DNA of 64,000 nucleotides, from NCBI GenBank assembly GCA_004570955.1, contig SPPL01000002.1, positions 62,001 to 126,000 of the forward strand. Reading direction: 5' to 3'. The notes below the pieces were generated by a model that saw nothing but the letters and a program-made list of their open reading frames with translations, did not search any database and was not told where the DNA came from. Source of the DNA: Jeotgalicoccus nanhaiensis (lineage in GTDB: Bacteria > Bacillota > Bacilli > Staphylococcales > Salinicoccaceae). Each line of letters starts with the position of its first letter. Position 1 is the first letter of the stretch. This document shows positions 61,393-64,000 of this stretch, one piece after another. Position numbers and translations under genes: made by a program.

Positions 61393-62460
61393 ATGATTAA
61401 TTTAAAAACTGAAATCTGTGATGTTTTAAATATTAAATATCCAATTATCCAGGCGGGAATGGCTGGGGGAGCAACAACGCCGGAACTGATTGCGGAAGTG
61501 AGCAAGGCTGGCGGTCTCGGCACACTGGGAGCTGCATATATGAAGCCGGAAGATATCAGGCAGGCAATTAACGATATTAGAAAATTAACAGATAAACCGT
61601 TTGCTGTGAATTTATTTTGTGTGGACAATTCTGCAGACCTGGATGCTGAAAAGAAAGAAGCAGTGATGACTGAACTGCTTAAAATTGGCAAGGATCTTGA
61701 TGTGAGCGAAGCGGATATTCAGTTTAATACAACTGATTATTTTAATGAGCAGTTTAGAATATTAATAGAAGAAAAAGTACCGGTAATCAGTACAGCTTTC
61801 GGTCTCCTCTCGGAAGATAAAGTAAAAGAAGCTAAAGACGCAGGCATGAAAATTACGGCGATGATAACGACAGTTGAAGAAGCTGTACTTGCCGAAAAGA
61901 GCGGTGCAGATATTATTGTTGCTCAGGGCTCAGATGCAGGCGGTCACAGAGGAACTTTTGATTTAACCCGTCATGAAAATGGAGCAGATATCGGGACATT
62001 TTCTTTAGTCCCTCAGGTCAGAGATAAAGTGAATATCCCCGTAGCTGCAGCAGGTGGAGTTAATGACAGCAGAAGCCTCGCAGCTGCACTTGTTCTCGGG
62101 GCTGCAGGTGTTCAGATAGGCACACGATTTTTATCGAGTGAAGAAGCGGGTATTCACAGAGCTTATAAAGAAAAAATATTCGAGAGCCGGGAAGAAGACA
62201 CAGTGATTACAAGAGCATTTTCAGGGCGGCCTGCCCGCGGTATAATTAACAAATTTATAAAAAACTTTACTGCAGAGCCGCTGCCATATCCGTATCAGAA
62301 CTCTGCAACGAAAAGTGTCAGAAGCGCCGCAGCTGTATATAGTGACAGCGAGTATATGTCACTCTGGGCAGGACAGAACCTGCGTCCCGTTGTAAAGGAG
62401 CAGCCGGCAGCTGAAATAGTAGAAGAAATTGTGGATGGTGCGGAGAAGATAATAGGGTAA
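61393..62460 (+). CDS. Nitronate monooxygenase (2-nitropropane dioxygenase family)
   Basis: A 355-residue FMN-binding TIM-barrel protein. PIIQAGMAGGATTPELIAEV near the N-terminus, GSDAGGHRG with the catalytic histidine near residue 185, and AAGGVNDSRSLAAAL / GAAGVQIGTRFLSSEE for FMN phosphate binding identify the class I family. It oxidises alkyl nitronates to carbonyl compounds and nitrite. FabK enoyl-ACP reductase is a structural relative and the main alternative. The gene's stop codon lies inside the first unit of array H. Confidence 0.88.
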   Translation: MINLKTEICDVLNIKYPIIQAGMAGGATTPELIAEVSKAGGLGTLGAAYMKPEDIRQAINDIRKLTDKPFAVNLFCVDNSADLDAEKKEAVMTELLKIGKDLDVSEADIQFNTTDYFNEQFRILIEEKVPVISTAFGLLSEDKVKEAKDAGMKITAMITTVEEAVLAEKSGADIIVAQGSDAGGHRGTFDLTRHENGADIGTFSLVPQVRDKVNIPVAAAGGVNDSRSLAAALVLGAAGVQIGTRFLSSEEAGIHRAYKEKIFESREEDTVITRAFSGRPARGIINKFIKNFTAEPLPYPYQNSATKSVRSAAAVYSDSEYMSLWAGQNLRPVVKEQPAAEIVEEIVDGAEKIIG

Positions 62461-62538
62461 GTACGTTGTTGAATTGACAAAGTACATGAAGCGACTTGTA
62501 AGTACGTTGTTAAATTGACAACGTCCGTAGGCTGCTCC
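62457..62538 (+). repeat. 41-bp tandem array H (2 units)
   Basis: Two units start at 62457 and 62498. The core is ACGTTGT, a 7-nt centre (tgaattg or taaattg), then ACAAAGT or ACAACGT. The same core appears inverted in array A2 57 kb away. The first unit overlaps the stop codon of the preceding gene. It lies between convergent genes. Confidence 0.75.
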
Positions 62539-62573
62539 AATCCTACTTTCTTTCAATCAACCAGCATATATAA

Positions 62574-62603
62574 AAAGCAGCCGCATAATATGCAGCTGCT
62601 TTG
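62574..62603 (-). terminator. Terminator of chrA
   Basis: Minus-strand AAAGCAGC pairs with GCTGCTTT and is followed by TTTATATATG. Confidence 0.75.
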
Positions 62604-62611
62604 ATTAATGT

Positions 62612-63790
62612 TTACAGTAATCCGATCAGCATTCCGCCGATAGCGCCGGTTACTACAATAACCCACGGCGGAAGTTTGAAGTAGACCAGCATCACGAAGA
62701 GGATTGCTGCCAATGCGAAGTGAACCGGCTCGAGTATAGAACTTGTCCAGATTGGTGTGTAAAGTGCCGAAATTAAAATTCCAATTACTGCAGCGTTAAC
62801 GCCCATAACTGCGCCTTTAACTTTTTCGTTATTACGGAGCATATCCCAGAAGGGCAAGGCTCCTAATATTAAGAGGAAAGCGGGAAGGAAGATTGCCGCA
62901 GTTGCAACAAGTCCGCCAATCCAGCCGTTCATTACTGTTCCGAGATAAGCGGCGAAAGTGAATAATGGGCCAGGTACAGCCTGCGTTGCACCATAGCCTG
63001 CAAGAAATTCTTCTGCAGAAATCCATCCCATTGGAACGAGTTCCTGCTCTAAAAGCGGAAGTACAACATGTCCACCACCGAATACAAGCGAGCCTGACCG
63101 GTAGAAACTGTCTACTACTGCGATCCAGTAAGAGCCTGTCAGCTCACGGAAGGCCGGCAGCGCAAATAGCAGTACGAAAAATAGTGCTAAACAGACAGCG
63201 GAAAAACTTTTCCTGATAGGGAAAGTCGCCGCTTTTTTATTATCATCTGCTTCATGATTTTTAAAAAGAATAAAACCGATGACCCCTGCAATCAGAATGA
63301 CACCGACTTGTGTAAACACCGATTGAAAGAGCAGAGTCGCGACCAGTGCAAAGAGTGCGATTACTTTTCTTTCTATATCCGGTGTGAGATTTTTACTCAT
63401 TCCCAGAATGGCGTGGAGTACGATAACAACGGCAACAATTTTCAAACCGTGTATCCAGCCTGCTTCGCTGATATCGAAAGTTGTCATCAGGGAAGCAAAA
63501 ATCATCAATACTATAACAGAGGGCAGGGTAAAACCGATAAATGATGTCAGCCCGCCGAGTACACCGCCTCGCATTACGCCGACACCGATACCGACCTGGC
63601 TCGATGCAGGTCCCGGCAGGAATTGTGAAAGTGCCACTAAATCCGCATAGCTTTTTTCACTCATCCACTTTTTTCTTTCAACATATTCAGCATGAAAATA
63701 ACCGAGATGAGCTGTCGGACCGCCAAAGGATGTCAATCCGAGTCTAGTCGATACCAAAAATATTTCTAACAATATTCTGAGTTTGTTCAT
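62612..63790 (-). CDS. chrA: Chromate transporter ChrA
   Basis: A 392-residue two-domain CHR-family transporter with about ten to twelve membrane segments. Each half keeps the family pattern: SFGGPTAHLGYFHAEYV (near residues 21-37) and LVFGGGHVVLPLLEQEL (near 235-251). PGPASSQVGIGVG and GYGATQAVPGPLFTFAAYLG are further family blocks. It exports chromate in proton-coupled fashion. It is a single gene, close to stress-type oxidoreductases. Confidence 0.92.
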   Translation of the reverse strand: MNKLRILLEIFLVSTRLGLTSFGGPTAHLGYFHAEYVERKKWMSEKSYADLVALSQFLPGPASSQVGIGVGVMRGGVLGGLTSFIGFTLPSVIVLMIFASLMTTFDISEAGWIHGLKIVAVVIVLHAILGMSKNLTPDIERKVIALFALVATLLFQSVFTQVGVILIAGVIGFILFKNHEADDNKKAATFPIRKSFSAVCLALFFVLLFALPAFRELTGSYWIAVVDSFYRSGSLVFGGGHVVLPLLEQELVPMGWISAEEFLAGYGATQAVPGPLFTFAAYLGTVMNGWIGGLVATAAIFLPAFLLILGALPFWDMLRNNEKVKGAVMGVNAAVIGILISALYTPIWTSSILEPVHFALAAILFVMLVYFKLPPWVIVVTGAIGGMLIGLL

Positions 63791-63930
63791 TAATTTCTCC
63801 TAGGTATGTAGTCTTATGTAAAAGATAACATGTATTTTAAACAGCTGCATTTATTTTTACAATCCTTAACATTATCCTGTGATATAATTATTCCTTGAAA
63901 CTATAATGGAAATTCAACAGGAGTGTCGTT

Positions 63931-64000
63931 ATGTCAGACCAGCAGATTTTAACTGTGATTTTCGGGTCCGTAGGACTTTTTATGATTTTAATATCACTGA
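63931..64000 (+). CDS. 5' end of a membrane protein gene (cut by the window)
   Basis: The ATG at 63931 follows CAGGAGTG. The visible 23 codons begin MSDQQILTVIFGSVGLFMIL, a hydrophobic segment. The gene runs past the right edge, so the family cannot be named. Confidence 0.6.
   Translation, partial: MSDQQILTVIFGSVGLFMILISL

Overview
The window looks like a chromosome segment of a low-to-moderate GC Firmicute in the Staphylococcaceae, probably near Jeotgalicoccus, Salinicoccus or Nosocomiicoccus. That placement is inferred from gene order (lexA / sosA-like / DUF896 / tkt / yneF as in Staphylococcus), strong AGGAGG ribosome sites, LPXTG and lipoprotein signals and protein style. No rRNA or tRNA genes, CRISPR array or intact mobile element was seen.

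Region 1 (1-15266) is an allantoin (ureide) catabolic locus. An MFS transporter and a PucR regulator are transcribed leftward. allB faces them. After a convergent alpha/beta hydrolase comes a nine-kilobase operon: allC, allE, two tandem allD paralogues, the three subunits of an oxalurate-cleaving carbamoyltransferase (FdrA/AllF, AllG, AllH) and carbamate kinase. Together these would take allantoin to oxamate, ammonia and CO2 and make ATP from carbamoyl phosphate.

Region 2 (15273-26241) holds three YkvI-type membrane protein paralogues, a NERD-domain protein, selO, a DedA protein, panE facing panBC, and a secreted CAP-domain protein. Region 3 (26642-30456) is the SOS regulator lexA with three evenly spaced LexA boxes, a divergent sosA-like gene, DUF896, transketolase and yneF. 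Region 4 (30482-46911) has two tandem orphan peptide-type binding lipoproteins, an AbgT transporter, a heterodimeric ABC exporter, ccdA-ccdC-yneK, a trio of very small genes (DUF1659, DUF2922, YvrJ) and sbcDC.

Region 5 (47008-52933) is a plasticity zone. An SCO1 gene is followed by an LPXTG surface protein that sits between two copies of a 16-bp direct repeat, the second lying in a duplicated SCO1 tail. Next come an ISL3-family remnant fused to a nitrilase remnant, a butanediol dehydrogenase, another orphan coding remnant and a DJ-1/PfpI protein. Region 6 (53291-64000) carries a membrane-protein pair with an M20 amidohydrolase, an acidic lipoprotein, comC-radC, a small K+ channel, a rifamycin ADP-ribosyltransferase (arr), an aldo/keto reductase, a nitronate monooxygenase, chrA and the start of one more gene.

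The most unusual feature is scattered through the whole window. Nine tandem arrays at eight intergenic loci, about 54 units, all have a period of 41 or 42 bp. Sequence differs from array to array, but nearly every unit carries the same architecture: two inverted arms around a 7-nt centre, typically TGT-N6-GACA. Six of the eight loci lie between convergent genes. I do not recognise this as a described repeat family.
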